Assembly: GCF_016584665.1 (NCBI RefSeq)
Contig: NZ_BBJB01000003.1
Coordinates: forward strand, 1-64,000
Direction: 5' to 3'
DNA: 64,000 bases
Source: Pseudanabaena sp. lw0831
Lineage (GTDB): Bacteria > Cyanobacteriota > Cyanobacteriia > Pseudanabaenales > Pseudanabaenaceae
A program made the translations under genes and the position numbers. Under the pieces are notes generated by a model. That model made no database searches. It was not told the origin of the DNA and saw nothing but the letters and a program-made list of their open reading frames with translations. Shown in pieces: positions 16,238-27,489 of this stretch. The first letter of the stretch is position 1. Every line of letters begins with the position of its first letter.

Positions 16238-16858
16238 GTGGTCGATCCCTTACCGCCAACGCCGCAATCAGATGTAGAGATGCAAGCCGTACCAAAAGAG
16301 CTTGCCCTATCCATCCAAGAGATCATTAGTCTCTACAAAAACCATAACCAACAAAATATAATCGAATCCTTAGAAAATCTGATCTCTACAGTAAAAAGAG
16401 GTGCAGATAAACCTTTCTTAACAGATCTGTCTTTGCGAAGCGATCAAAATAGTTTGGAAACAGAAAATGAGGAGGAGTTTCTTAAAAGTTGGGACGATAT
16501 CTTTAATGTCCAAGTTTATATTGATACTGAAATTTTTGGTGAATTAGATCCAAGACCTCCTGCTCTAGTGGAGGTAGGCAATAGCAATGACAATGAAACA
16601 ATAATCCAGCATACTGATGCAACTGAAATTTATGTTCAGGCATGGAAAGAACTAGCCCAGAGTATGTCTTCCTTTCCAGACGATCTTTTTACTCGGCTTT
16701 GGACAACTGCCGAGATTGCCAAAATTTTGGAATGTTCTCCCAGCAGTTTACGGCGATCGCGTCGGAGTGGGCGCTTACCGATTAAGGTTAAAGACCTAAT
16801 TCTGGATTGTATTTCTCACGATGGCAAACGGAGTTTATGGTTTGTCCGCCCCGCCTAA
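16238..16858 (+). CDS. Hypothetical protein with a C-terminal helix-turn-helix-like segment
   Basis: 206 residues from a GTG start at 16238. ATG at 16280 is a possible alternative (192 residues). I do not recognise the family. The N-terminal half is helical and acidic. The C-terminal 55 residues (TTAEIAKILECSPSSLRRSR onward) look like a MerR/excisionase-type winged HTH followed by a strand (RSLWFVRPA). It may be a DNA-binding regulator. It lies upstream of a large sensor kinase in the same orientation, separated by 112 bp holding a weak hairpin (16868-16899). Confidence 0.6.
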   Translation: MVDPLPPTPQSDVEMQAVPKELALSIQEIISLYKNHNQQNIIESLENLISTVKRGADKPFLTDLSLRSDQNSLETENEEEFLKSWDDIFNVQVYIDTEIFGELDPRPPALVEVGNSNDNETIIQHTDATEIYVQAWKELAQSMSSFPDDLFTRLWTTAEIAKILECSPSSLRRSRRSGRLPIKVKDLILDCISHDGKRSLWFVRPA

Positions 16859-16970
16859 CTTTCTTTTGAGTTATCTTGCACCTACGGCACTGATAACTCG
16901 CAAATTGGTTTCATAACTGACAATCGCTATACAATTTAGAGCTATAAACCTAATGGACATAAATTTATAG

Positions 16971-19900
16971 ATGTCTTTTCAAGATCTACGCAAACGATTT
17001 TTGCTGAGTAACATATCGCTTTATTGGGTGTTGCTTGTACAGTTTGTGATCCAAATTATCGGAATAGTAGGTCTGGTGGGCTATTTATCCTATCGCAGTA
17101 GCGAGGCGGCAGTTGATAAAATGGCAAATCAGGTAATGAATGAATTAGGCGATCGCATCGATCAGAACCTTATTAATCATCTCCACAAGCCAACTGAAAT
17201 CAACCGCAATAATGCTGCTAGTATCAAGCTGGGGATTCTAGACTGGCGAGATTTGGCGACCGTAGAGAAATATTTTTGGCAACAATCACAGATCTTTCCA
17301 GAAATATCCGCAGTGGCGATCGCTAATGAGCAAAAAGAAATTCTCATTGTGGAAAAATTAGATGATGGTTCTCGTGTAATTCGACTAAGACACAAATCAA
17401 CTAATAATGTTTGGGATAACTATTTAGCTGATAGTGACGGTAATCGCATCAAGCTGCTCAGACGTTCAACTACATATGATCCTCACAACGATCCGCCGAA
17501 TAATCCTTGGTATGGACAAACTAAAAATGCTGGGCGATCGCTTTGGCAGATTAATGTTTCTCTGGCAACCCCGAATATGCCTTCACTGATTGCGGTCAAC
17601 TTCTTACCATTCTTCGATCGCGACAATAATTTTCAGGGTGTGTTGGGAGCTTCGGTATCGCTGACCCAATTAGGAGATTTTCTCCAGAAGCTCAAGATTG
17701 GGAAAACAGGACAAGCCTTTATCATCGATCGCAATGGCAAAATGATTGGTATGTCAACAGGGGAGATTCCTTTTCGCCAAGGTATACTGACACCCTTAAC
17801 GCAAGACAAAGAGACTCTCGCAAAAAATGTCAATCCCGATCATCGGAGATTAAGTGTTTTCGATAGTCAAAATACCACAACCAAAGTAACGGCAAATCAT
17901 TTAAAGGAACGTTTTGGTCGCCTAGAAAGTATTTCTGAACGGCAAAAGTTTCGATTTGAGAAAGATGGAATACGATATTTTGTGCGGATTGTACCGCTAA
18001 AAAATGAAGTCAGCTCTCAAGATTTAGATTGGCTCTCAGTACTAGTGATCCCAGAATCTGACTTTATGTCCGAGATTCAAGCAAATACTAATTGGACAAT
18101 TCTTTTCTGTGGACTGATTTTGTTTGTTGCAATTGGAATGGGGCTACTCACAACCCGATGGATTTCTCGTCCAATATTGAGGTTGAGTAAGGCAAGTGAA
18201 TCTATAGCTAAAGGTGATTGGCAAAGTTTTCCAGAAGACTTAGCGATCGCGGAACTCAAAACTTTAGCAACATCATTTAACTGGATGTCTGCACAACTGC
18301 ATCAAGCTTTTGTGCAAGTCGAAAATTCACTGCAAGAATCTGAAGACAAATTTGCGACAATTTTTCAGGTAAGCCCCGATCCAGTCTGGATTTCTACATT
18401 GTCAGAGGGCAAATATTTATATGTCAATCAAAGTCTTTGTCATTTTTTAGGAATCCCTCAAAGCGATATTATTGGCAACACTTTCATCGAACTCAATTTA
18501 TGGACTGATGTTGAAGATATAGAGGATTATCAGCGGAGACTAATTAGTGAAGGCAACATTCAAAATTTTGAAGTGGAAATTCGTACCGCAATTGGTGATG
18601 TTAAGACGGTTTTGATATCCGCAAGTCTGGTTTATCTTGATGGACAAGATTGCGAAATCGGAATCATGAAAGATATAAGCGATCGCAACCAACTAAAAAT
18701 TAAACTCATTGAGAATGAGTCAAGATTAGAGGCATTTCTAAATAATATGCCTGCCATTTGCTATATCAAAGATCTAGAAGGTAAGTATTTAAATGTCAAC
18801 AAAGAATTTGAAAGGGTATTGAAAATTAGTCAAGAAGAGATGAGTGGCAGAACTGATTATGATTTTCTACCTATAGAAGTTGCCGATAGTCTTCGGGCTA
18901 ACGATCGCCAAGCAATCTCACAACAGTCCACGATTCAAGTTGAAGAAACTGTAGAATTTCCTGATGGAATTCACACTTTCTTTGCAACTAAATTTCCGCT
19001 TCGTGACCTGCAAGGTAATATTTATGCAATGGCTGGAATCTCTATGGATGTTAGCGATCGCAAACAGACTGAAAGTGATTTGCGAGAAAGTCAAGCCGAT
19101 CTCAAGACTGCATATATCGAACAGAATACTCTGTTTAATGCTCTGACTGATGTGATCTTAGTTCGCAATGCAGAGGGGCATTGCCTCAAAGTAGCTCCGA
19201 CCAAAGGCTTGAATCTAAAGGGAACTCAAGAGGAAGTTTTAAGCAAGCCTATTCAAGAAGAATTGCCGATAGAGGTGGCGAATCTTATTTTGCAAACCAT
19301 TCACAAAGCATTGACGACCAAGCAAATGGCAAGTTGTGACTATGTTTTAGAAATTGATGGTAGAGAAATATGGTTTTCTTCCAATATTTCACCCTTGTCT
19401 GCGGATACCGTTATCCAAATTTCAAGGGATATCACAGAACGGAAGCTTTCAGAGATGGCTTTGGCAAAAGCGAAGGAAGATGCAGAAGCAGCCACTAGAG
19501 CGAAGAGTGAGTTTCTGGCTAACATGAGTCATGAAATCCGCACGCCGATGAATGGGGTTTTGGTGATGGCGCAGTTACTTGCCACTACCGAACTTACGGA
19601 AGATCAGGAAGACTTTGTGAAAACTATTTTAGAAAGTGGTGATGTCCTTTTAGCGGTCATTAACGATATTCTTGATTTTTCTAAAATTGAATCAGGGATG
19701 CTGCAAATAGAGCAAAGAGAATTTGTCTTAGCTGAGGTCTTAAGTTCAGTCTGCAATTTAATGAATGGTCAAGCTAAGGACAAAAAAATTGAACTGCAAT
19801 TCTCAATCGATCCTGATGTTCCTTTAAAGGTGATCGGTGACAGTTCGCGTTTGCGTCAGATCCTGATCAATCTAGTTGGTAATGCCATCAAGTTCACGCC

Positions 19901-20252
19901 TCAGGGAAAGGTGTTGGTCGGGGTTAGTGGCAGCCCATTATCTGATTGTGAGCAATATGAGCTTAAATTTGCGGTTACTGATACTGGTATCGGTATTCAA
20001 GGTGATCGCATATCCAATCTATTTCAAGCCTTTACACAAGCCGACACATCGATTAGCCGAAAATATGGGGGTACTGGCTTAGGTTTGGCGATTAGTAGGC
20101 GGTTAATTGAGCTAATGGATGGAACGATATGGGTTGAGAGTTTTGGGGAAGTTGGCGGTAATCCTCCATTAAACTGGCAGTCTAATCTAGTTACCCAAGG
20201 TGCAACATTTTATTTTGTGATTAAAACTAGCCTTGAGAGAGTGGGCGCATAG
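16971..20252 (+). CDS. Membrane sensor histidine kinase with dCache, HAMP and three PAS domains
   Basis: 1093 residues. TM1 is at about 20-45 and an extracytoplasmic double-Cache-like region at about 50-370 (contains WYGQTKNAGRSLW and GKTGQAFIIDRNGKMIG). TM2 (ILFCGLILFVAIGMGLL) is at about 378-396. HAMP is next, then PAS domains at about 460-575, 590-705 and 715-825. HisKA has the H box [11 protein letters not shown] (His854). HATPase has NLVGNAIKF, DTGIGI and [10 protein letters not shown]. There is no receiver domain, so it must signal to a separate regulator that is not adjacent. The ligand is unknown. Cache domains usually bind amino acids or organic acids. Confidence 0.9.
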   Translation: MSFQDLRKRFLLSNISLYWVLLVQFVIQIIGIVGLVGYLSYRSSEAAVDKMANQVMNELGDRIDQNLINHLHKPTEINRNNAASIKLGILDWRDLATVEKYFWQQSQIFPEISAVAIANEQKEILIVEKLDDGSRVIRLRHKSTNNVWDNYLADSDGNRIKLLRRSTTYDPHNDPPNNPWYGQTKNAGRSLWQINVSLATPNMPSLIAVNFLPFFDRDNNFQGVLGASVSLTQLGDFLQKLKIGKTGQAFIIDRNGKMIGMSTGEIPFRQGILTPLTQDKETLAKNVNPDHRRLSVFDSQNTTTKVTANHLKERFGRLESISERQKFRFEKDGIRYFVRIVPLKNEVSSQDLDWLSVLVIPESDFMSEIQANTNWTILFCGLILFVAIGMGLLTTRWISRPILRLSKASESIAKGDWQSFPEDLAIAELKTLATSFNWMSAQLHQAFVQVENSLQESEDKFATIFQVSPDPVWISTLSEGKYLYVNQSLCHFLGIPQSDIIGNTFIELNLWTDVEDIEDYQRRLISEGNIQNFEVEIRTAIGDVKTVLISASLVYLDGQDCEIGIMKDISDRNQLKIKLIENESRLEAFLNNMPAICYIKDLEGKYLNVNKEFERVLKISQEEMSGRTDYDFLPIEVADSLRANDRQAISQQSTIQVEETVEFPDGIHTFFATKFPLRDLQGNIYAMAGISMDVSDRKQTESDLRESQADLKTAYIEQNTLFNALTDVILVRNAEGHCLKVAPTKGLNLKGTQEEVLSKPIQEELPIEVANLILQTIHKALTTKQMASCDYVLEIDGREIWFSSNISPLSADTVIQISRDITERKLSEMALAKAKEDAEAATRAKSEFLANMSHEIRTPMNGVLVMAQLLATTELTEDQEDFVKTILESGDVLLAVINDILDFSKIESGMLQIEQREFVLAEVLSSVCNLMNGQAKDKKIELQFSIDPDVPLKVIGDSSRLRQILINLVGNAIKFTPQGKVLVGVSGSPLSDCEQYELKFAVTDTGIGIQGDRISNLFQAFTQADTSISRKYGGTGLGLAISRRLIELMDGTIWVESFGEVGGNPPLNWQSNLVTQGATFYFVIKTSLERVGA

Positions 20253-20266
20253 CGCCCATCTCTCAA
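20233..20266 (+). terminator. Hairpin overlapping the kinase stop
   Basis: TTGAGAGA-G-TGGGCGC (20233-20248) pairs with GCGCCCATCTCTCAA (20252-20266) with one bulged G. It overlaps the stop codon and is followed by AAAACC rather than a U-run. Confidence 0.5.
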
Positions 20267-20296
20267 AACCAAAATCAACTCGTACCGACTTTATTC

Positions 20297-20412
20297 TATA
20301 GCAATGCAAGAGATAGCTAGGACAAATCAAAACCCAAAAGATGAGTGGCGGCGCTTCGCGCCGCCACTCATCTTTTGGGTTTTATGTCCTAAGCAAAACT
20401 TGCATTGCTATA
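20297..20412. repeat. 116-bp nested palindrome
   Basis: The outer arms TATAGCAATGCAAG (20297-20310) and CTTGCATTGCTATA (20399-20412) are perfect inverted repeats. Inside are AGGACA/TGTCCT and then a long stem, AAAACCCAAAAGATGAGTGG to its complement, closed by GGCGGCGC-TTCG-CGCCGCC. This nested build matches the other families, but the termini differ. Confidence 0.8.
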
Positions 20413-20500
20413 CATCGCAAAGCGTTCAAACCCGAACCAATAATTTTTTTGAAAGTGTTGCAAAGCAATACTTTCAAAAAAATTATTTTGCGTACAAACC
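20411..20500. repeat. Nested palindrome, family B, copy 1
   Basis: TACATCGCAAAGCGTTCAAA followed by CCCGAACCAATAA and an inner stem (20439-20461 with 20465-20487, one mismatch, loop AAA). It shares sequence with 37450-37540 and 46771-46875. The right end overlaps the last codons of aroA. Confidence 0.75.
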
Positions 20501-21820
20501 CTGCAAGGTTGGAATAAACGATGGATAAGAAATGGCGGCGGACTCGGCGCGATTGATGGAAGTTTTGCCCTTGGCAACTAGGGCAGCGATCGCCAGACTC
20601 ATGGCAACGCGATGATCGTCATAGCTCTCTACTTCAGCACCAGTAAGAACTCTACCACCAACGATCGCCATGCCATCTGGAAGTTCCGTCACATTCGCTC
20701 CCATTTTCGTCATTTCCTTAACCATCGCCACAATGCGATCGCTTTCCTTGACCCGTAACTCGGCAGCATCCTCAATAATAGTGGTTCCCTCAGCACAGCT
20801 AGCCGCGATCGCTAAAATCGGGATCTCATCAATTAATCTCGGAATTACCGCACCACCAATCCTACAAGCCTTGAGACTTGAAGAGCGTACTCGCAAATCG
20901 GCAACGGGTTCACCTGTAACTTCGCGTTGATTCTCATAGGTAATATCTGCGCCCATCTCAGTAAGAATTTCGAGAATGCCTGTACGAGTAGGATTAACCC
21001 CGACATTCTCAACTACTAAATCAGAATTGGGAACAATGGAAGCCGCTACTAGCCAAAATGCTGCCGAACTAATGTCGCCAGGTACGATCACCGCCTGTCC
21101 AACTAGTTTTGCACCGCCTTTAACGGCAACAGTATTTGTATCAATATCAACTGTGATTTTTGCACCGAAGGCAGCTAGCATCCTTTCACTATGATCACGC
21201 GATCGCTCTGGCTCGGTGATAATCGTTTCGCCATCGGTCATTAATCCCGCTAGCATGATGCAGGACTTGACCTGTGCCGAAGCTACAGGTGATTGATAGT
21301 GAATTGCTTTTAGATTTTGCCCCAAAATGGCAAGAGGCGCTCTTGCTCCACTTTCCCGACCCCAGATATTTGCTCCCATTTGTCGCAAAGGATTAACCAC
21401 GCGAGACATGGGGCGCGATCGCAAAGAGCTATCGCCTGTGACGGTAAAGAAGCGATCGGGATGACTTGCCAAAATCCCTAACATCAAGCGTAGAGTTGTT
21501 CCCGAATTACCAGCATTCAAAACATCTAGCGGCTCCTTTAGATTGCCCAGCCCAATGCCCTTAATCGTGACTAATTCCGAGTTAAGTTCAGATATTGCTG
21601 CACCCATTGACGAGAAGCAAGCCGCAGTACTACGAGGATCTTCACCTAGCAATAACCCTCGAATTGTGGTCTCGCCCTCTGCTAGTGAGCCAAGCATTAA
21701 CGCCCGATGCGAAATTGACTTGTCTCCAGGGATCGTAATTCTCCCTCGTAAACCTTGTGGCAATTGGGTTGCATCAATGTTGAGAAGGTGATGAGTTTGA
21801 GTCGTGTCGAGGTCAATCAT
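20483..21820 (-). CDS. aroA: 3-phosphoshikimate 1-carboxyvinyltransferase (EPSP synthase)
   Basis: 445 residues, full length. It transfers the enolpyruvyl group of PEP to shikimate-3-phosphate in the shikimate pathway. Signatures are [18 protein letters not shown] near residue 32, [29 protein letters not shown] and the end-region RVKESDRI with [11 protein letters not shown]. It ends within a family B repeat, so that repeat probably provides the 3' end of the mRNA. Confidence 0.96.
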   Translation of the reverse strand: MIDLDTTQTHHLLNIDATQLPQGLRGRITIPGDKSISHRALMLGSLAEGETTIRGLLLGEDPRSTAACFSSMGAAISELNSELVTIKGIGLGNLKEPLDVLNAGNSGTTLRLMLGILASHPDRFFTVTGDSSLRSRPMSRVVNPLRQMGANIWGRESGARAPLAILGQNLKAIHYQSPVASAQVKSCIMLAGLMTDGETIITEPERSRDHSERMLAAFGAKITVDIDTNTVAVKGGAKLVGQAVIVPGDISSAAFWLVAASIVPNSDLVVENVGVNPTRTGILEILTEMGADITYENQREVTGEPVADLRVRSSSLKACRIGGAVIPRLIDEIPILAIAASCAEGTTIIEDAAELRVKESDRIVAMVKEMTKMGANVTELPDGMAIVGGRVLTGAEVESYDDHRVAMSLAIAALVAKGKTSINRAESAAISYPSFIPTLQGLYAK

Positions 21821-21887
21821 GTTAGAGTCAGTTAGCAGTTAGTATTAGATTAAGACAAAATCACGGCAAATTTAGACTTATATCAAC

Positions 21888-22502
21888 ATGAATCCCACTG
21901 AGCCAAATTCTGCTGATTTAAATGCGATCGCTACAGATAGCATCCCCAACAGTGACATCAATCCCCAACTGCCACAAAATCTGGGAACTTTTCTCGATCG
22001 CCTCTATGGGACGCTCTTTTTGCCACAAGTTACCTTTGAGCAGCTCAAGGCAAATCCAAACTTTGTGCAAGCAGCGATCGTAATTGCTTTAGTAAATATT
22101 CTAGAAACCTTACGTCTCGATCAATTTGCAATTTATCGAATCATTTGGTCAGTGATTAGCGGGTTTATTGGTTGGGTCTTTTTTACGTTTTTGCTCAAGC
22201 AATTAGCTAATGTTTTTCAAAAGAATGTCGAGATGCGCCAATTGTTGACCCTAACGGGCTTTGCTAGTTTACCTTGGCTATTTATGGCTCCTGCGCTAAG
22301 CCTGTCGCCCCAATTTCGGATTCTCGCGGCGATCGCGGTGATGATCTGGTTTATTGTCTGGCAAATATGGAGTGCTTCGGTGGCGCTAGGAATTAAAATC
22401 TGGAAAACTTTAGCGATTGTGCCTTTAGCAATATTTGGTGGCATAGTCGCCCTGATTTGGTTAGGAAATACCTTTAAATTGATACTAAGTATTAGTCTGT
22501 AG
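21888..22502 (+). CDS. Yip1-domain-like integral membrane protein
   Basis: 204 residues. A polar N-terminal tail (about 40 residues) is followed by five hydrophobic segments at about 62-78, 86-108, 120-135, 145-165 and 175-200. The loop FLDRLYGTLFLPQVTFEQL and the helix layout resemble bacterial Yip1-family proteins. The function is unknown. It is divergent from aroA with a gap of 67 bp. Confidence 0.7.
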   Translation: MNPTEPNSADLNAIATDSIPNSDINPQLPQNLGTFLDRLYGTLFLPQVTFEQLKANPNFVQAAIVIALVNILETLRLDQFAIYRIIWSVISGFIGWVFFTFLLKQLANVFQKNVEMRQLLTLTGFASLPWLFMAPALSLSPQFRILAAIAVMIWFIVWQIWSASVALGIKIWKTLAIVPLAIFGGIVALIWLGNTFKLILSISL

Positions 22503-22580
22503 TTTTTGAAGTTTCTGGAATAGTAATCATTTCAAATGCCGCTCTTCCACAAACGATTTAGGATTGCTATATATTAAGAT

Positions 22581-22696
22581 AAGTAAGTTGTTGGAATTAA
22601 ACGTAGGATGGGTTAGCGATAGCGTAACCCATCATTGACAACTAATTGATGCGTTACGTTTCACTAACGCATCCTACATTTAATTAAGTTTACCTA
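22581..22696. repeat. Dispersed repeat of about 120 bp (MITE-like), copy 1
   Basis: The start AAGTAAGTTGTTGGAATTAA and the internal block GTAGGATGGGTTAGCGATAG recur in inverted orientation at 33031-33150. It has two internal imperfect palindromes (AGGATGGGTTAGCG / CGTAACCCATC, and GATGCGTTACG / CTAACGCATCCTAC). The rest of the 310-bp gap before the next gene shows nothing else that I recognise. Confidence 0.8.
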
Positions 22697-22812
22697 CTTG
22701 TACACTTTATAGTCTTGGCGTAAGTAAAGTTGAATTGGAATTAACGAAAAACATCTAATTAAAAAAACTTGATTTGGGAAGCTTGATCCCAAACTCCTCA
22801 ACCAAAACTTAC

Positions 22813-25800
22813 ATGATCTCTGCACAAGAACCACCGAATGAACTAGAAAGAGTTGCCGCTCTCCATCAGTGCAACATCTTAGATACCGAGCCAGAGCAAG
22901 GCTTTGACGATATCACGAAATTGGCTGCCTATATTTGTCAAACACCGATCGCTTTGGTCAGCTTACTCGACAAAGATCGGCAATGGTTTAAGTCAAAAGT
23001 TGGTATCAGTGAAACAGAAACTCCGAAGAAAGTAGCTTTTTGTGCTCATGCAATTCTAAAAGATGGAATTTTTATAATTCCTGACACTCTTAAAGACGAG
23101 AGATTTGCTAACAATCCACTGGTAACTGGACCGCCCAACATGCGCTTTTATGCGGGAATCCCCATTAAAACTGTAGAAGGCTATCCTCTAGGAACACTTT
23201 GTGTAATTGATCGACAACCAAGAAATCTGAGTGCAGGACAGATATCAGCACTCAAATCGCTGGGTCATCAGACTGCATATTTGATTGAAACTCGCCGTAG
23301 CTTAAATGAAATTAGCCGCTTATCCATACCCAAAACAGCTAAACCTGCGGAGAAAAATTTTCTTAAGAAGATTGCATTTTGGACTGGGATCATTGCCTCA
23401 ATCGTGATTGGGATGGGTGCGATTTCTTATATGAATCTCAGCAATTTAAAAGAATCAAACATTGAATTTTTACAGAGACAAGATGAGTTAGAGAAAATCC
23501 AGAAACCCCTCAATCAAATCCGCGATTTAAAAAATTCAGTAGGAGCATATCTTCTTTTAGGTAATCAAGAAAGTCTAGAAGCATATAAACTTTTGGTTGC
23601 AGAATTGGAAGTTGATATTCTAAAACTTCAGTACTTGAGTCAGAAGAATAATAGAGAGCAATTATCTAATCTGGATGGTCAGAAGAGTAGGGTTGACTAT
23701 CAGGAAACGATCACACTCTTATTAAAACATCTTCGCAAAGGATTGCAAGACTCGAATGACATTGTAGAGTCTTATAAATCTTCTGGACTAAAATCTACGC
23801 AGAAACTAATATTAGAAAAAAAAATTTGGGATGCTGAAGATCTCACCGAAACTGAACTAGAAGAACTGATCAATATTTCTAAAGATGATTTATCGCTATG
23901 GTTACAAAACAAGCAAGCTTCAACTGCTAATGCTGTTAATATTTCCTTAATTACATTGCTTTCGACTTTAGGCATACTTGGTCTGCTGTTTTATTCTGTC
24001 TACAATGAAACACTTATAAGTCGCCGACTAGAAACTAGCCTTAAGCAAGAAAGAGATTTTACAGTTACGGTGCTGGATACAGTTGGTGCGCTCGTAATTG
24101 TATTAGATCTAGAAGGCAAGATAATTAGATTTAATCGTGAATGTGAAAGAGTAACTGGTTATTACTATGAAGAAGTAAGAAATCAGAACTTTTACAAGAT
24201 TTTTCTGCCACCTGAAGATGCTGAGTCATTTAGCAAGACTTTTACACGATTTTCTAATAGAAACCTACCAAATTCCTACGAAAATCATTGGATAACTAAG
24301 AGTGGGGAGCGTCGGTTAATTTCTTGGTCAACTACGGCTGTAATTAATTCAGATAATAAAATTGATTTTATCATTGGCTCAGGACTAGATATTACCGATC
24401 GCAAACAAGTCGAAGAAGAAGTGCGTTTGCAGAATTGGCGATCAATAGTTTTCTCTCAAATCACTCTACGCATTCGTCAATCGTTGAATGTTAATGAGAT
24501 CTTAAACACAACTGTTGAAGAGGTAAGAAAATACCTCAAAGCAGATCGTGTAGTTGTATATCGATTTGATGGTGAATGGGACGGTGTAGTTGCAGTTGAG
24601 TCCGTGGAGCCACCTTGGATGGCTTTATTAACATCTGATATCAAAGATGTCTGCTTTCGGCATGGACTATGGGAAGATTTTCGACAAGGTCGTAAAGTCG
24701 TAAATGACGATATTCCTAATTCGGATATGTCCGATTGCCATAAAAAAATGATGGCTCAGTGTCAGGTGCAAGCTAACTTAGTCGTGCCAATCCTTGAAAG
24801 CGATCGACTATGGGGACTACTCATCGCGCACCAATGTAGCGAGCCAAGGCACTGGAGCAGTTTTGAAGTTAACTTTTTAGCGGAGCTTGGCAATCAAGTA
24901 GGTATTGCTCTTTACCAAGCTACTTTATTAGAACAAGAAACATTACGCCGTGAGCAACTCTCTCAGCAGAATATTGAATTAGAAAAAGCTCGTCATCAAG
25001 CGGAAATAGCAACAAAGACGAAAAGCTCTTTTCTCGCGACTATGAGCCATGAAATTCGCACGCCGATGAATGCAGTACTTGGAATGACAGGCTTGCTTGC
25101 CGATACTGAGCTTTCGGCTCTCCAGCGAGATTTTGTGGAGACAGTGAGAATTAGTGGCGAAAATCTGCTGACATTAATCAATGAAATTCTTGATTTCTCG
25201 AAGCTTGAAGCTCATGAGATGGAATTAGAAGAGATTGATTTTGACCTTAACATCAGTGTTGAGGAAGTAACCGATTTACTTGCCATGCTTGCTCAGGTAA
25301 AAGGATTAGAGCTTGCGTCACTAGTTCATCAAAATGTGCCTATTTATCTATGTGGCGATGTTTCGCGTCTCAGGCAGATATTAACTAATCTGGTTAGTAA
25401 CGCCGTTAAGTTCACTTCAGAAGGCGAAGTCATTGTCAAAGTATCCCTCAAGTCAGAAACTGAATCGACAGCAATGATCGAATTTAGAGTTATTGATACT
25501 GGTATTGGGATATCCCCTATAGCTCAGAAAAAGCTGTTTCAACCATTCACCCAAGTTGATGCTTCGACTACACGCAAATATGGTGGTACAGGTTTAGGAC
25601 TTGCTATTTGCAAACAAATTATCGATCTCATGGGTGGCGAAATTGGCATCGATAGTGAAGAAGGCAAGGGTTCACAGTTTTGGTTTAGGATTCCATTTGC
25701 GAAGCAGTCTCCAGTTGCGATCGCACAGCTTAAACCACGTCAAGAAGTTAATCTTAAGGATGTTCGCGTCTTGATAGTTGATGATAATGCAACCAATTGC

Positions 25801-27021
25801 AAAATCCTGACTTATCAACTAACTGCTTGGCAAATGCGAGTTGATGCATTACAAAATGCTTCTAATGCGATCGCGATTTTACAAGCAGCCGTGGAAGAAG
25901 GCGATCGCTATCATTTAGCAATTCTGGATATGCAAATGCCCGATCTTGATGGCGAAATGCTGGGCGCACAGATCAAGGCTGACCCCATCCTGAAAGATCT
26001 CAAATTAATCATGCTGACATCTCTAAATCAGCAAGGTGGTATCAGTCGAGTTAGAGAGCTAGGATTTGAGTTTTATCTTGTCAAGCCAGTAAAACAGTCT
26101 CGCTTATTGGAAGTCTTGGTGGAAGTAGTTTCTATAAATACTAAGAGTGAAGTTTTTCGTCCTGCGCCATTGATGCAGGAGGCTGATGTACCCCTAAAAA
26201 CTTCCAAACTGAAAATTTTGATTGCTGAAGATAATCCCATTAATCAAAAAGTGTTTCTACATCAGCTACGTAGTTTTGGTTATGATGCAGATGTAGTAGG
26301 CAACGGCAAAGAAGTCCTTCATCTACTTGAATGCATACCCTATGACATCATTCTCATGGATTGCCAAATGCCTGAAATGGATGGATATGAGACAACAAGA
26401 GCCATTCGTCAGCTAGATTCAGAAAAAAGCAAAATTGTGATTATGGCGATGACAGCTAATGCCATGAAAGAAGATCGCGATCGCTGTATTGCTTGTGGTA
26501 TGGATGACTATCTCAGCAAACCCATACGCAAAGAAGATGTCGCTCGTAAATTAGCAGAATGGGAGAAAATTATTTTTGCTCAGAATGCGATCGCATCTTC
26601 TGCGTTGAACGCTTCTGAGGTCACAACTACAGCAATAATAGATAATATAAATGTTGATACTAATTCCCTAGATCCAAATCCTAATAACTCAGAATCTCTG
26701 CCATTAATTGACTGGACTTACATAGATAGTATTGCTGATGGTAGTGAAGAGTTTAAAGCTGAAATTATGCAAACTTTTTTTGAGTCTACTTCAGAAAGTT
26801 TAGAGCAACTTGAACAGGCGATCGCTGAAAATAATTATCATGAGATTGCGCGAGTTGCTCACTCTATCAAAGGTGCATCAAGTAACTTAGGTATGATTTC
26901 AATAGCAGCGATCGCTAATGATTTACAACAAGTTGGCAAAGATCAAACAGAAGAGAATATACAAAAGATGTTTAAGAAAATACAATCTCTATTTTCACAA
27001 ATCCAAAATTCTCTTCCATAA
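22813..27021 (+). CDS. Hybrid histidine kinase with a DXCF-type cyanobacteriochrome GAF, two receivers and HPt
   Basis: 1402 residues from ATG 22813; a TTG at 22774 would add 13. Domain order is: an N-terminal GAF ([19 protein letters not shown]), TM1 at about 193-213, a helical extracytoplasmic loop, TM2 at about 376-396, and PAS at about 410-535. A second GAF follows at about 555-705, then HisKA ([11 protein letters not shown], His746) and HATPase ([18 protein letters not shown]). The tail has receiver 1 (Asp1039), receiver 2 ([10 protein letters not shown], Asp1183) and an HPt ([12 protein letters not shown], His1350). The second GAF has D-V-C-F with Cys614 and D-C-H with Cys642, both bilin cysteines of DXCF cyanobacteriochromes, so it is probably a light sensor. 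No dedicated output regulator is adjacent. Confidence 0.9.
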   Translation: MISAQEPPNELERVAALHQCNILDTEPEQGFDDITKLAAYICQTPIALVSLLDKDRQWFKSKVGISETETPKKVAFCAHAILKDGIFIIPDTLKDERFANNPLVTGPPNMRFYAGIPIKTVEGYPLGTLCVIDRQPRNLSAGQISALKSLGHQTAYLIETRRSLNEISRLSIPKTAKPAEKNFLKKIAFWTGIIASIVIGMGAISYMNLSNLKESNIEFLQRQDELEKIQKPLNQIRDLKNSVGAYLLLGNQESLEAYKLLVAELEVDILKLQYLSQKNNREQLSNLDGQKSRVDYQETITLLLKHLRKGLQDSNDIVESYKSSGLKSTQKLILEKKIWDAEDLTETELEELINISKDDLSLWLQNKQASTANAVNISLITLLSTLGILGLLFYSVYNETLISRRLETSLKQERDFTVTVLDTVGALVIVLDLEGKIIRFNRECERVTGYYYEEVRNQNFYKIFLPPEDAESFSKTFTRFSNRNLPNSYENHWITKSGERRLISWSTTAVINSDNKIDFIIGSGLDITDRKQVEEEVRLQNWRSIVFSQITLRIRQSLNVNEILNTTVEEVRKYLKADRVVVYRFDGEWDGVVAVESVEPPWMALLTSDIKDVCFRHGLWEDFRQGRKVVNDDIPNSDMSDCHKKMMAQCQVQANLVVPILESDRLWGLLIAHQCSEPRHWSSFEVNFLAELGNQVGIALYQATLLEQETLRREQLSQQNIELEKARHQAEIATKTKSSFLATMSHEIRTPMNAVLGMTGLLADTELSALQRDFVETVRISGENLLTLINEILDFSKLEAHEMELEEIDFDLNISVEEVTDLLAMLAQVKGLELASLVHQNVPIYLCGDVSRLRQILTNLVSNAVKFTSEGEVIVKVSLKSETESTAMIEFRVIDTGIGISPIAQKKLFQPFTQVDASTTRKYGGTGLGLAICKQIIDLMGGEIGIDSEEGKGSQFWFRIPFAKQSPVAIAQLKPRQEVNLKDVRVLIVDDNATNCKILTYQLTAWQMRVDALQNASNAIAILQAAVEEGDRYHLAILDMQMPDLDGEMLGAQIKADPILKDLKLIMLTSLNQQGGISRVRELGFEFYLVKPVKQSRLLEVLVEVVSINTKSEVFRPAPLMQEADVPLKTSKLKILIAEDNPINQKVFLHQLRSFGYDADVVGNGKEVLHLLECIPYDIILMDCQMPEMDGYETTRAIRQLDSEKSKIVIMAMTANAMKEDRDRCIACGMDDYLSKPIRKEDVARKLAEWEKIIFAQNAIASSALNASEVTTTAIIDNINVDTNSLDPNPNNSESLPLIDWTYIDSIADGSEEFKAEIMQTFFESTSESLEQLEQAIAENNYHEIARVAHSIKGASSNLGMISIAAIANDLQQVGKDQTEENIQKMFKKIQSLFSQIQNSLP

Positions 27022-27056
27022 AAATAAAGGCGGCGCGAAGTGCCGCCTTTATTTAT
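27022..27056. terminator. Hairpin between the convergent hybrid kinase and nfu genes
   Basis: AATAAAGGCGGC (27023-27034) pairs with GCCGCCTTTATT (27042-27053), with A/T-rich flanks on both sides. It lies between two convergent stop codons and may serve both. Confidence 0.7.
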
Positions 27057-27062
27057 TTGGGT

Positions 27063-27299
27063 TTAAAAAACCTGTTCGATTTCATCGATTTCAGGAATCT
27101 CTTCCTTCAACTTGCGCTCAATTCCCATTCTCAGCGTCATCGCCGAGCTAGGACAAGATCCACAGGCACCTTGCAAGCGCAATCTCACAATTGGTCCCTC
27201 GATTTCGACAAGTTCCACATTGCCACCATCAGACATTAGATAAGGACGCAACTCATCTAAAACATTTTCGACATTATCTCTGGTTAGAGTTAAACTCAT
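27063..27299 (-). CDS. Nfu-type Fe-S cluster scaffold (NifU C-terminal domain)
   Basis: 78 residues, a stand-alone NifU C-terminal domain. It has [16 protein letters not shown] and the cluster-binding [18 protein letters not shown] with C-x2-C. In cyanobacteria and plastids this small Nfu holds a labile cluster across a dimer and delivers it, for example to photosystem I. It lies next to sufR and sufBCD, which fits a shared role in Fe-S assembly. Confidence 0.92.
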   Translation of the reverse strand: MSLTLTRDNVENVLDELRPYLMSDGGNVELVEIEGPIVRLRLQGACGSCPSSAMTLRMGIERKLKEEIPEIDEIEQVF

Positions 27300-27334
27300 A
27301 TTTTTTCCTGTATTTATCTCAAAACTATAGGCTC

Positions 27335-27365
27335 AGAGAGTGCGGCACTTTGCGCCGCACTCTCT
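27335..27365. repeat. GCGGC-core hairpin upstream of nfu
   Basis: AGAGAGTGCGGC (27335-27346) pairs with GCCGCACTCTCT (27354-27365). It is 36 nt upstream of the nfu start, so it may lie in the 5' leader rather than act as a terminator. Confidence 0.7.
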
Positions 27366-27428
27366 CACAACCATAACTACTAATATCTATGCTAACAGAA
27401 TAATTGAGAGCTAATGGTTGTGGGATTT

Positions 27429-27489
27429 AATAAGGAACCAATTTTTTGTGGCGCGGCTTTGCCGCGCCACAAAAAATTGGTTCCTTATT
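27429..27489. repeat. Perfect 29-bp inverted repeat ending at the sufR stop
   Basis: 27429-27457 is the exact complement of 27461-27489 with a TTT loop. The tip is GGCGCGGC-TTT-GCCGCGCC and the outer arm is AATAAGGAACCAATTTTTTG. It begins at the base after sufR ends, so it is a likely sufR terminator as well as a repeat. Confidence 0.85.

Noticed and set aside
16868..16899. Hairpin GAGTTATC/GATAACTC as a terminator of the HTH-like gene
   Set aside because: The stem is only 8 bp, the loop 16 nt, and there is no U-run. It was mentioned but not called.
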